Assembly (NCBI RefSeq): GCF_000720175.1
Contig: NZ_JOIX01000008.1
Span: 62,001 to 126,000 of the forward strand
Direction of reading: 5' to 3'
DNA from: Streptomyces sp. NRRL S-337
Lineage (GTDB): Bacteria > Actinomycetota > Actinomycetes > Streptomycetales > Streptomycetaceae
DNA length: 64,000 bases
The notes under the pieces were generated by a model that had not been told where the DNA came from, did no database searches, and saw only the letters and a program-made list of their open reading frames with translations. The translations under genes and the position numbers were made by a program. Positions 8,531 through 16,552 of the stretch are shown here, piece after piece (position 1 is the first letter of the stretch; every line of letters starts with the position of its first letter).

Positions 8531-10615
8531 TCAGGCGGGCTGCCGGGCCGGCCGGCGGCCGGGGAATTCCACGTCGGTCAGAGCCAGCAGGGGCGCCGAC
8601 TTGACCGCGGTCTCCTCGAACTCCGCCTCGGGACAGGACAGCGCGACGATCGCGCCGCCGGTGCCGTAGCGGACCCGGCCCGGGGTGAGCACCACGGTGC
8701 GGATGACGATGCTGAGGTCCGCCGCGCCGGAGAGCGAGAAGTAGCCGATCGCCCCGGAGTAGACGCCGCGCGGTCCGCCCTCCAGGCGGTCGATGATCCG
8801 CATCGTGCGGATCTTGGGCGCACCGGTCATCGAGCCGCCGGGGAAGGCGGCCCGGACGCAGTCCACCGCCGAGCACTCCGGGCGGAGCCGGGCGCGGACG
8901 GTGCTGACGAGCTGGTGCACGGTCTCGTAGCTCTCCACGCGGAAGAGGTCGTCGGCCCGTACGCTGCCCGGCTCGGCGCAGCGGCCCAGGTCGTTGCGGA
9001 CCAGGTCGACGATCATCAGGTTCTCCGAGCGGTCCTTCTCGTCGGCCCGCAGCTCCTCGCGGAGCGCCGCGTCCTCGGCGGGGGTGGCGCCGCGCGGCCG
9101 GGTGCCCTTGATGGGCCGGGATTCGGCGATACGGTCCGCGCCGATGCGGAGGAACCGTTCCGGGGAGGTGCTCAGGACCGCCGTCTCCCCGAAGGCGAGC
9201 AGCGCTCCGAACGGCGCCGGGCTGACCCGCCGCAGCGTCCGGTAGGCGTCCCAGGCGTCGAGGTCGCCGTCCGCCTCGGCCATGTTGGTCAGGCACACCT
9301 CGTAGGTCTCGCCGGCGGCGATCTCCTCCTGGCACTCCTCGATGAGCCGGAGGTACCGCTCCCGGTCGTGCCGTAGCCGCAGGTCGCGCAGCGGCTGCGG
9401 GGCGGCCGGCGGGGCGGGGGTGCGGCCGGCCAGTGCGGTGATCCGCCGGGCGGTGTCCGCGAGCCAGGTGCGGGCGGCGTCCGTGTGCCCGTCCTCGGCG
9501 AGGGCGAGCAGGTAGGTGGTGCCGTGCAGATGGTCGAGGACGACGGCGCGGTCGGCGAAGACCATGGTGGCGTCCGGTTCGGTCGAGCGGTGGGCCCGCT
9601 CACCGCCGCACTGCGCCTTGAGTTCGTAGCCGAGATAGCCGACCCAGCCGAGCGCGAAGTCACAGGGGAGAGCCGGGCGTTGGACGTCCAGGCCGCGCAG
9701 GTCGCGGTCGAGCCAGTCCAGGAACGGCCGGTGGCTGACCGTGGTGGTGCCCGCGCCGGTGACGGTGACCGTGGTGGCGGTGACGTCGGCGTGTGCGATC
9801 CGGGCGAGCGGGCCGGCGGCGTCCCCCATGACGGAGAACCGTCCGCGGTCGGCGTCCTGCCGGGAGGCGTCCAGCCAGTAGGCGTACGGCCCACCGCGGA
9901 AGAGCGCGTCGAAGACCACCTCGTCGGCCGCGCGGGTGGGCACGGTCTCGACCAGTACCTCCAGGCGGCGCGGCGGGCGGGCGTCGTCCGCGGCCGCCGG
10001 GGACGCGGGGGTGAGCGACGGCCGTGGCCGGGCCGGCCGGTGGGCCCGGGCCAGCTCGACGAAGTTGCGGATCAGCCGGTGGCCGTCCGCGGTGCAGATG
10101 GACTCGGGGTGGAACTGGACGCCCCACAGGGGGCGGTGGCGGTGGCGCAGCGCCATCAGCACCCCGTCCGGTGTCCGGGCGGTCGCCTCCAGTTCGGCGG
10201 GCAGGTCGGTGACGGTCAGCGAGTGGTAACGCACCACTTCGGTGGGCGAGGGGATGCCGGCGAACAGTCCGGTGCCGTCGTGGAGTACCGGGGAGGTACG
10301 GCCGTGCCGGGGTTCGGGGGCGCGGCGGACGGTGCCGCCGTGCCAGTGGGCCAGGCCCTGGTGGCCCAGGCAGATGCCGAGCAGCGGCAGTTCGCAGGTC
10401 TGCACGATCTCGCGGCAGATGCCGAAGTCGGCGGCGCGTTCCGGGGTGCCGGGCCCCGGGGAGAGCACGACGGCGTCGAAGTCGTCGAGCATCTCCGGCC
10501 GCCAGTCCGGGTCGTCGTTGCGGATCACCACCGGCTGCTCGCCGGTGACGTCGGCTATCTGGTGGACGAGGTTGTAGGTGAAGGAGTCGTAGTTGTCGAC
10601 CAGGAGGATGCGCAT
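8531..10615 (-). CDS. pabAB: Fused aminodeoxychorismate (PABA) synthase, amidotransferase plus component I
   Basis: A 694-residue fusion. Residues 1-190 are a class-I glutamine amidotransferase: VDNYDSFTYNL, nucleophile C82 in GICLGHQ, and H169/E171 in VQFHPES. Residues from about 215 on are the chorismate-binding component, including the PIKGTRPRG motif and MTGAPK. The PIKGT lysine is the established marker of aminodeoxychorismate synthase; anthranilate synthases have PIAGT. The product should be 4-amino-4-deoxychorismate, feeding PABA/folate or a PABA-/p-aminophenylalanine-derived metabolite. The ATG overlaps the TGA of the methyltransferase gene (TGATG), so the two are coupled. The frame is open further upstream but would overlap that gene completely. 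Confidence 0.95.
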   Translation of the reverse strand: MRILLVDNYDSFTYNLVHQIADVTGEQPVVIRNDDPDWRPEMLDDFDAVVLSPGPGTPERAADFGICREIVQTCELPLLGICLGHQGLAHWHGGTVRRAPEPRHGRTSPVLHDGTGLFAGIPSPTEVVRYHSLTVTDLPAELEATARTPDGVLMALRHRHRPLWGVQFHPESICTADGHRLIRNFVELARAHRPARPRPSLTPASPAAADDARPPRRLEVLVETVPTRAADEVVFDALFRGGPYAYWLDASRQDADRGRFSVMGDAAGPLARIAHADVTATTVTVTGAGTTTVSHRPFLDWLDRDLRGLDVQRPALPCDFALGWVGYLGYELKAQCGGERAHRSTEPDATMVFADRAVVLDHLHGTTYLLALAEDGHTDAARTWLADTARRITALAGRTPAPPAAPQPLRDLRLRHDRERYLRLIEECQEEIAAGETYEVCLTNMAEADGDLDAWDAYRTLRRVSPAPFGALLAFGETAVLSTSPERFLRIGADRIAESRPIKGTRPRGATPAEDAALREELRADEKDRSENLMIVDLVRNDLGRCAEPGSVRADDLFRVESYETVHQLVSTVRARLRPECSAVDCVRAAFPGGSMTGAPKIRTMRIIDRLEGGPRGVYSGAIGYFSLSGAADLSIVIRTVVLTPGRVRYGTGGAIVALSCPEAEFEETAVKSAPLLALTDVEFPGRRPARQPA

Positions 10616-11325
10616 CAGGCGGCCACCACCTGGAGGAGCAGGTGCTCGACGGTGTCCGGGCCGTCCTGGATCTCCCGCCGGCGCCGGGTGAGCAGTTTCC
10701 GGCCGGTCTCCTCGGCCAGGCCATAGAGAACGTCCAGGTCCCCGCGGCTGCTGAAGTGGAGGTAGGCGCTGCCGCCCGGTGTGGTCCAGCGGGGCGCCTC
10801 GGCGAGGTACCGGCGGTGGGCCTCGTAGCCGGGGTCGACGTAGGCGCATTCCTGGGCGGCGCGGTAGCGGTAATCGGCCGGTGCGAGCACGTAGTTGGAG
10901 TGCCAGAAGACCATGTCGAAGCGCTCGTGGGCGGGCAGGGCCGCGAACAGGTCGCTGTAGACGGCGCGCAGCCGGTCGGCGACGCCGTGCCGGCGGGCGT
11001 TGCGGGCGGTGTTGCGGACGGCCTGCGGGTTGATGTCGGAGGCCACCACCCGGTCGCAGCCCATCAGCGCCGCCATCACCGCGACGATGCCGGTGCCCGA
11101 CCCGATTTCCAGCAGGGAGCCGCGGCGGGGCAGCTGCACCTCCTCGAAGCAGCCGAGGAATTCCAGCGAAACACCGCTGGAGGGCGCGTAGTTCGGGGCG
11201 AAGACCTCGTCCAGGAGGTCCCATTCGCGGCCGCGGAGGGTGAAGACGTTTGGCCGGTCCGCGCGGGTGCGGGCACGCTCACTGCGTTCGAGCGAGCGGG
11301 TGTAGTCCTGTATTGCTGCACGCAT
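10615..11325 (-). CDS. Class-I SAM-dependent methyltransferase
   Basis: A 236-residue Rossmann methyltransferase. Motif I is LLEIGSGTGI (about 71-80), with an acidic residue at the end of strand 2 in ASDINPQAV. The post-II region resembles HemK/PrmC enzymes, but the NPPY signature is replaced by HSNYV, so glutamine methylation of release factors is unlikely. Two adjacent ATGs (11328, 11325) follow GGGGGA; the second has the better spacing. Coupling to the fused PABA synthase suggests it acts on a product of that enzyme or in the same small pathway. The substrate is unknown. Confidence 0.88.
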   Translation of the reverse strand: MRAAIQDYTRSLERSERARTRADRPNVFTLRGREWDLLDEVFAPNYAPSSGVSLEFLGCFEEVQLPRRGSLLEIGSGTGIVAVMAALMGCDRVVASDINPQAVRNTARNARRHGVADRLRAVYSDLFAALPAHERFDMVFWHSNYVLAPADYRYRAAQECAYVDPGYEAHRRYLAEAPRWTTPGGSAYLHFSSRGDLDVLYGLAEETGRKLLTRRRREIQDGPDTVEHLLLQVVAA

Positions 11326-11513
11326 CATGGTCCCCCGTGCCGTTGACATTGTGGCCGGTACGGCTCTCTCGCCGCACCGGGTGCCCACTCTGTCCCACGC
11401 AGACCTTTGGCCAGAAGGTCACCAGGCAACACACTCCGGGGCCCCGGCCGGTGTCCTGAACACCCTCGACCGGACGGATTTGTTCCATCTCCGCTGGGTA
11501 AACGTCTTCCTTC

Positions 11514-11526
11514 GAGCCATTGGCTC
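11514..11526. promoter_or_regulatory. Palindrome in the methyltransferase/PucR intergenic region
   Basis: GAGCCATTGGCTC is a perfect 6-1-6 palindrome. It lies 82 bases before the GTG of the GAF-PucR regulator and about 190 bases before the divergent methyltransferase-pabAB operon. The 282-base gap (11326-11607) otherwise shows no convincing gene. It could be an operator for the adjacent regulator; this is inference from position. Confidence 0.4.
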
Positions 11527-11607
11527 AGTCCCACGTTGACTGCCCCGGCCCCACCCTCTACGTTCAACCCAGGCGCGAAGGGGGATTCGCCATGCGGGGG
11601 GTTGTTT

Positions 11608-13569
11608 GTGTTTTCGCGTCCTGAGACGGCTGCCGATGTGGTCGCCGTCCTCGAACTGCTCGCGCAGGAAGCCCCGCCCAGCGCCTTCGACGCCCTCGTC
11701 CATGACGCCCGGGCCGCCGGCGCCCCGCCCGAACACCTCGCCCGGCTCTCCCGCGCCCGCGATCTCGGGTTACGGGTCCAGGCCCTCTTCCAGCACCGCG
11801 AACAGCGTGAGGCCGGCCTCAACGCCCTGGTGGAGACGGCCCGCGACCTCACCCTCCCGTACACGCTCCACGCCCTGCTGAAGGTGATCACCCGGCGGGC
11901 CCGGCTGCTGCTGCACGTGGACATGTCCTACATCAGCTTCCCCGCAGAGAACGGCGACGCGGGCGGCGACTTCTACGTGCACACCGCGGACGGCCAGACC
12001 ACCGCGCTGACCGAGGGCATGCCGGTGCCCGGCGCCTCCGGGCTGACCTCGGACGTCCAGGGCGGCTCGGCCCCGTTCTGGACCCCGGACTACCTCTCCG
12101 ACGAGCGCATCGCACACTCCGAGGTCATCGACGGGGTGGTGCGCGCCGAGGGGCTGCGCGCGGTCCTCGCGGTCCCGCTGCGGCACGCCGACTCGTTCCT
12201 CGGGGTGCTGTACTGCGCCGACCGCAAGGTCCGGCACTTCACCCCGGACGAGATCGCGCTGATGACCTCGCTCGCCGACCTGGCGGCGGTGGCCATCGAG
12301 AAGTCCCGCACCCTGAACACCGTCCAGGCCGAGATCGCCGAGCTCGAACTCGCCGTGTCCGCGGCCAAGTCCGGCCTGGCCGAGGCGTTACGCGGCCAGG
12401 ACGCGCAGGCCCGGCTGACCGGTCTGCTGCTGGAGGGCGGCGATCTGCACGCGCTGGCCCAGCTGGCCGGCGAGGAGCTGGAGGCCGCGGTGCTGGTCGT
12501 CGGACCGGACGGGGCCACCCTCGCCCCGGCCGGCGAACGGCCCGGCGCGGAGCCCGAGGTGCTGGCCCGGGCCGCCCTCGACGCGCACCACCGCCACCGG
12601 CCGGCCCACCTGCCGGACGGCACCTGGGTCGCCCCGGTCGCCGCCGGCGCCGAGGACCTGGGCACCCTCGTGGTCCGGCCGTCCGGCAGCGACGGGATCG
12701 ACCAGCGGCTGCTGGCGCAGACCGCCCGCACCGCCGCCGTCATGCAACTGATGCTGCGCAGCACGACCATCGCCGAGAGCCAGATCCGCGACGCCTTCTT
12801 CGACGATCTGCTCACCGTCCCGCACGGGCAGACCGAGCAGCTCCAGGAGCGGGCCCGCCGGCTCTCCATCGACCTGGACCGGCCGCACGTCGTGGTGGTC
12901 GCCCGGCCCGAGGGCGGCGCCCAGGGCCGGGCCCTGATCTGGGCCTCGTCGTACACCTACCGGATGGGCGGGCTGCGCAGCATCCGGGACGGGGTGATCT
13001 CGCTGCTGCTGCCCGGCGAGGACGCGGGCGCCGCCGCCAAGGCGGTCTCCGACGCGCTCACGCCACTGCTCGACCACCCCGTCACGGTCGGCGCGGCGGG
13101 CCCGTTCACCGGCCTGGAGCCGGTGCGCCCGGCGTTCCAGGAGGCGATGCGCTGCCTGGACGCGCTGGCCGCGCTGGACTGCCACGGCACCACCGCCTCC
13201 GCCCGCGACCTGGGCTTCCTGGGCGTACTGCTGGGTGACGTCCGGGACGTCTCCGGCTTCATCGAGGACGCCATCGGCCCGGTGCTCGCCTACGACGCCC
13301 AGCGGTTCACCCAGCTCGTGCCGACCCTGGAGGCGTACTTCGACGCCGGCGGCAGCCCGACGTACGCGGCCGAGGCACTGCACGTCCACCCCAACACCGT
13401 CTCCCGGCGGCTGGAGCGGATCACCGAACTCCTCGGCCCGGACTGGCAGAAGCCCGCCCAGACCCTGGAGATCCAGCTCGCCCTGCGCCTCCAGCGGGTA
13501 CGCGGCGCACTCCGCCCGTACGACGCCGGCCCCACAGCACCACCGCCGGCCCACCGCCCGCTGTCCTGA
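11608..13569 (+). CDS. GAF-domain PucR/CdaR-type transcriptional regulator
   Basis: A 653-residue regulator. The N-terminal quarter is helical. A GAF domain occupies about residues 85-235 (LLHVDMSYISF to VAIEKSR). A short coiled stretch follows, then a CdaR-like central region. The C-terminus is a PucR-type HTH (LVPTLEAYFDAGGSPTYAAEALHVHPNTVSRRLERITELLG). The GTG at 11608 follows a GGGGGG ribosome-binding site; a TTG two codons earlier is also possible. The family binds small ligands through GAF and activates catabolic or secondary-metabolic genes. It diverges from the methyltransferase-pabAB pair, which is its most obvious candidate target. Confidence 0.9.
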   Translation: MFSRPETAADVVAVLELLAQEAPPSAFDALVHDARAAGAPPEHLARLSRARDLGLRVQALFQHREQREAGLNALVETARDLTLPYTLHALLKVITRRARLLLHVDMSYISFPAENGDAGGDFYVHTADGQTTALTEGMPVPGASGLTSDVQGGSAPFWTPDYLSDERIAHSEVIDGVVRAEGLRAVLAVPLRHADSFLGVLYCADRKVRHFTPDEIALMTSLADLAAVAIEKSRTLNTVQAEIAELELAVSAAKSGLAEALRGQDAQARLTGLLLEGGDLHALAQLAGEELEAAVLVVGPDGATLAPAGERPGAEPEVLARAALDAHHRHRPAHLPDGTWVAPVAAGAEDLGTLVVRPSGSDGIDQRLLAQTARTAAVMQLMLRSTTIAESQIRDAFFDDLLTVPHGQTEQLQERARRLSIDLDRPHVVVVARPEGGAQGRALIWASSYTYRMGGLRSIRDGVISLLLPGEDAGAAAKAVSDALTPLLDHPVTVGAAGPFTGLEPVRPAFQEAMRCLDALAALDCHGTTASARDLGFLGVLLGDVRDVSGFIEDAIGPVLAYDAQRFTQLVPTLEAYFDAGGSPTYAAEALHVHPNTVSRRLERITELLGPDWQKPAQTLEIQLALRLQRVRGALRPYDAGPTAPPPAHRPLS

Positions 13570-13595
13570 GCCCCGGCCGGGGACCGGAGCGCCGC

Positions 13596-14813
13596 TCACC
13601 CGGCCCGCTGCACGCTCTCCGCGCCGCCGAGGATGTGGACCGCGTGTGCGGCCGAGGCGAGTGTGGTGTGCCGGTGCCAGCCCTCGTAGGAGCGGCCCTC
13701 GAAGTCCATCAGGCCCACCTGCGAGGAGACTTCGACGACGTCCCGGTCCACCCGCAGCGCCAGTTTGCCCAGCCGCAGCACCTGGCCGGGGGTGGCACCG
13801 CGCAGATCGCTCAGCCAGTAGTGGCCGGACCCGCCGCGTGCCGCGTCCCACTCACCGGCCAGCAGGAACGGCCGGCTCCGCGGCACCCCGGCGAGGTGCA
13901 CCCGGACGCCGGCGACCTGGGTGCGGCGCACGGATCCGGCCAGCGGGTCGTACCAGTCGACCGGCCGGCGCAGGGTACGGACCATGTGCAGCAGCTGCTG
14001 GGCGGAGAACTCCCGGCCACCCAGGCCCGGCAGCGCCGGATCGGCCGGGACGACCCGGGCGGTCCCGGAGGCGACGGCCACCAGCGGAAGCCCGGTCTCC
14101 GCGAACCGCTGGACAGCCTCGGGGAGTTCGGCACCGGGGAGGTCCAGGACGACCGGCCGGGCGGTGACGCCCCAGCCGCTGCCGATCCCGGTGACGGTCG
14201 CCGCGGCGCAGCCCACCGGGGTCGCCGCGAGCCGCTCGTCCGGCGCGCCGCCGTCCGGGTCACCGGCCCCGAGCAGCTGCCAGTCGACCGGGACGGCGGC
14301 GTGCGCGGTGGCGGCCCACGCCCCCAGCGCCTGCTGGCCGTTGACGACCTGGCCGAGCCAGGGGATGTAGCGCCGCTCGACGCCGACGGAGTGGTGTCCG
14401 GCCTTGGGGATGACGATCGGCCGCACCACCCAGGCCTCCGGGCGCAGCGCCTGGTCGACGTAGCGGGCCAGCGCCGCGCGCATCGGCCGCCAGTGCCAGG
14501 TGGAGGAGCTGATGAAATGGTGCAGGCTCTGTTCGGCGGTGCGGCCGCCGACGAAGGAGGCGATGTTGCGGATCGACTTGCGGCCCTCCGCGGACAGCAG
14601 GCCGCGCAGGTACTGCTCACCCTTGCGCCGCTGGTCACTCCGGGTCAGCGAGGCGAAGAGCATCCCGCCCAGCTCGTCGATCAGCGCGTCCGACGCCCGC
14701 TCGGGCGGTGTGTGGTAGGCGGACCGCACCCGTCGGGTCCGGCCGCGGCCGAACGCCAGGGCGTCGACCACGTCGGCGCCGGGTGCTTCAAGGACGGTGG
14801 ACAGGGCTCCCAT
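13596..14813 (-). CDS. IS701-like transposase-family protein, probably catalytically inactive
   Basis: A 405-residue intact reading frame with the overall pattern of IS701/DDE_5 transposases. It has the segment RKSIRNIASFVGG at about 78-90, HSVGVERRYIPWLG at about 141-154, and a C-terminal DFEGRSYEGWHRHTTLASAAHA. The first catalytic aspartates, normally VVDDTG, read VVRPIV (R131-P132-I133). The second acidic motif, normally GDxxYG, reads LDLPGA; only the third (DFEGRS) survives. A GGGGGAG ribosome-binding site lies five bases before the ATG. A full-length frame with degraded active-site residues suggests a domesticated, non-transposing relative. I saw no terminal inverted repeats or target duplications. 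Confidence 0.78.
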   Translation of the reverse strand: MGALSTVLEAPGADVVDALAFGRGRTRRVRSAYHTPPERASDALIDELGGMLFASLTRSDQRRKGEQYLRGLLSAEGRKSIRNIASFVGGRTAEQSLHHFISSSTWHWRPMRAALARYVDQALRPEAWVVRPIVIPKAGHHSVGVERRYIPWLGQVVNGQQALGAWAATAHAAVPVDWQLLGAGDPDGGAPDERLAATPVGCAAATVTGIGSGWGVTARPVVLDLPGAELPEAVQRFAETGLPLVAVASGTARVVPADPALPGLGGREFSAQQLLHMVRTLRRPVDWYDPLAGSVRRTQVAGVRVHLAGVPRSRPFLLAGEWDAARGGSGHYWLSDLRGATPGQVLRLGKLALRVDRDVVEVSSQVGLMDFEGRSYEGWHRHTTLASAAHAVHILGGAESVQRAG

Positions 14814-14957
14814 CGGACTCCCCCTTCATCCGGTTCGTGGAGTCCACCCTGCGGTCCCGCTCCCCCTGACGCCCAGGTGTGCCCGGCACACACCTTCGCC
14901 CTCCGCGTGCCTACCGGACCACCGACAACGCCGCTGGCCAGCGCGTTTCCCACGGAA

Positions 14958-14986
14958 GAAGGGTGGTGACCCGGTCACCACCCTTC
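14958..14986 (-). terminator. Terminator hairpin downstream of the VC0807-like gene
   Basis: GAAGGGTGGTGACC (14958-14971) is followed after one base by its exact reverse complement (14973-14986). It lies 19 bases past the stop of the minus-strand membrane-protein gene. The same hairpin would also insulate the upstream side of the IS701-like gene. The rest of 14814-15005 shows nothing else recognisable. Confidence 0.75.
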
Positions 14987-15005
14987 CCCCGCGCCGCCCG
15001 GAGCT

Positions 15006-15794
15006 TCAGCCTCCGGCCCCCACCGGCTCCGCCGCCGCGGCGGCCCCGCCCGGCCCGGACTCGTCCACGGCACCGTCCGCTCCGGCCATCCGCCCGGCCT
15101 CTGCCGCGACCATCTTCTCCATCGGGTCGGCGCAGCTGCCGCCGCCGAGGACCATCGCCACCAGGATGGCCACGACCGTCATCACCGTCCCCAGCCAGAC
15201 CATGGTGTCCACGGGCAGGGTGTACGCGCCGACCACCTTGAGCACACACTCGGTCAGCAGCGCGGCCCCCCAGATCGCCGAGAACCGCCGCTCGATCCGC
15301 CGGAACGCCGCGGATTCGGCCTGCAGCCGGTCCCAGGCGGCGTCCCCGGCCGCGCTGCCCCTTGTCACAAAGGGCTTGAGGCCCGCCGTCATCAGCGGCC
15401 GCTTCGACCGCACGGAGAGCAGGATCGCGATCCCGATGGTGCTGCTCACCGCGCTGTCCTTGGCCATCATCAGCCGTGCGTCACCGGCCACCGCGGTCAT
15501 CGCCAGCCCGACCACGTTCACCACGAGGATCAGCAGTGCCAGACCGTTGACCCGGCGGCTGGCGACCAGGTCCCACACGGTCCGCAGCGCCGGCACCACA
15601 CTGCTCCAGCCCAGCGCCGCCACCGTGCTGAGCCCGAAGCCGTCCTTGAGGACGTAGTACGAGCCGATCGGAATCCCCGCGTCCACGATCAGCGGAACGA
15701 TGCTCCGCAGCACGTCCTTCCCCGACATCTCCCGCTTGCCCGGCTCCCCCGGCTTGCCCTGCTTGCCCTCGGCGACGGACTGCTTCGCACTCAC
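15006..15794 (-). CDS. VC0807-like integral membrane protein
   Basis: A 262-residue protein. A charged, glycine/lysine-rich N-terminus is followed by about five or six hydrophobic segments (for example IVPLIVDAGIPIGSYYVL and LALLILVVNVVGLAMTAVA). Conserved polar positions include WDLVASRRVNG and a central SVRSKRPLMTAGL. The C-terminal tail is Ala/Gly-rich. This matches the poorly characterised VC0807 family; no catalytic residues are evident. The GTG at 15794 follows GGGGGAG by six bases, better than the TTG five codons earlier. It stands alone with its own terminator. Confidence 0.72.
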   Translation of the reverse strand: MSAKQSVAEGKQGKPGEPGKREMSGKDVLRSIVPLIVDAGIPIGSYYVLKDGFGLSTVAALGWSSVVPALRTVWDLVASRRVNGLALLILVVNVVGLAMTAVAGDARLMMAKDSAVSSTIGIAILLSVRSKRPLMTAGLKPFVTRGSAAGDAAWDRLQAESAAFRRIERRFSAIWGAALLTECVLKVVGAYTLPVDTMVWLGTVMTVVAILVAMVLGGGSCADPMEKMVAAEAGRMAGADGAVDESGPGGAAAAAEPVGAGG

Positions 15795-16002
15795 TGCTTG
15801 CTCCCCCAAATTGAGACGGTGACCAGCTGACGGCGTCCCCCGGTGCCGACCTGCGCGCCACCGTCCTCCGCAACGCCCTCAGCTTCCCGCAGAGCCCAGG
15901 CCGGCCAACAGCCCCGTCTGTCCCGCCTTCACCGTGACATTTGTCAGTGCCGGGAAGGCCCACCCGCTCAGCAGGGAACGGCTCGCCCCCGCCGGACCAA
16001 GC

Positions 16003-16494
16003 TCAGTTGACGTCCACGTCGTCGAAGAGGTCCAGCATGCGCCGGAGCACCCGCAGGCACGCCGTCACCTCGGCATCGGTCAGGTCGCCGCCGACCTGGC
16101 GCAGCAGCGCACGCTCCCGGGCCGTCACGGCCGCGATGGCCGCCCGGCCGGCCTCGGTCAGCCGGATCAGCGGGGACCGCTGGTGCGCGGGGTTCGGGAT
16201 GCTCTCGACCAGTTCCCCGGCCGCGGCGTCGTTGACCATGCGCTGTACGAACTGCCGGCTGAGCGCCTGCGCCCGGCCCATCTGCGGGACGGTCATCGGG
16301 CCGTTCTCCCGGAGCAGGTCCAGGACCGCGCGCACGCCGACGGAGAGCCCCTCGATCGGTGCGTTCAGCTCCACCTTGCGCTGCACCCGCCGGTACAACG
16401 GGCCCACCAGCGCGAACACTTCGGTGAGCCGGCCGGCCAGATCATCGGGCTCAAGCGACTCATGGGACGTACGGGGCTGATCGATGTCGGTCAC
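16003..16494 (-). CDS. MarR-family transcriptional regulator
   Basis: A 163-residue winged-helix regulator. It has the pattern MTVPQMGRAQALSRQFVQRMVNDAAAGELVESIPNPAHQRSPLIRLTEAG, with recognition helix and wing in the expected order. The start is taken as GTG at 16494, because the frame further upstream (to 16530) runs through an operator-like inverted repeat. It diverges from an alpha/beta hydrolase, and the 58-base gap holds an inverted repeat and a duplicated 16-mer. Autoregulation and control of the hydrolase are likely. The inducing ligand is unknown. Confidence 0.88.
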   Translation of the reverse strand: MTDIDQPRTSHESLEPDDLAGRLTEVFALVGPLYRRVQRKVELNAPIEGLSVGVRAVLDLLRENGPMTVPQMGRAQALSRQFVQRMVNDAAAGELVESIPNPAHQRSPLIRLTEAGRAAIAAVTARERALLRQVGGDLTDAEVTACLRVLRRMLDLFDDVDVN

Positions 16495-16502
16495 CGCACC
16501 AG

Positions 16503-16550
16503 CATGACACCTTGGTTGCCAATGAACCAAAGGTCATGACACCTTGGTTG
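16503..16550. promoter_or_regulatory. MarR operator: inverted repeat inside a duplicated 16-mer
   Basis: CATGACACCTTGGTTG occurs exactly at 16503-16518 and 16535-16550, 32 bp apart (three helical turns). Within the first copy, TTGGTT (16512-16517) pairs with AACCAA (16525-16530) across seven bases. These sites occupy the whole space between the divergent marR and hydrolase starts and end three bases before the hydrolase ATG. Binding there would block both promoters. Confidence 0.8.
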
Positions 16551-16552
16551 TC

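Noticed and set aside
8531..10615. Fused gene as anthranilate synthase.
   Set aside because: The PIKGT lysine is specific for aminodeoxychorismate synthase; anthranilate synthases have PIAGT.
10615..11325. Methyltransferase as PrmC/HemK.
   Set aside because: The diagnostic NPPY motif is replaced by SNYV, and no release-factor gene is adjacent.
11279..11488. Short minus-strand frame in the methyltransferase/PucR gap.
   Set aside because: No ribosome-binding site or recognisable motif; the region is better read as a divergent promoter.
13596..14813. IS701-like gene as an active insertion sequence.
   Set aside because: Catalytic aspartates are replaced, and I found no terminal inverted repeats or target duplications.
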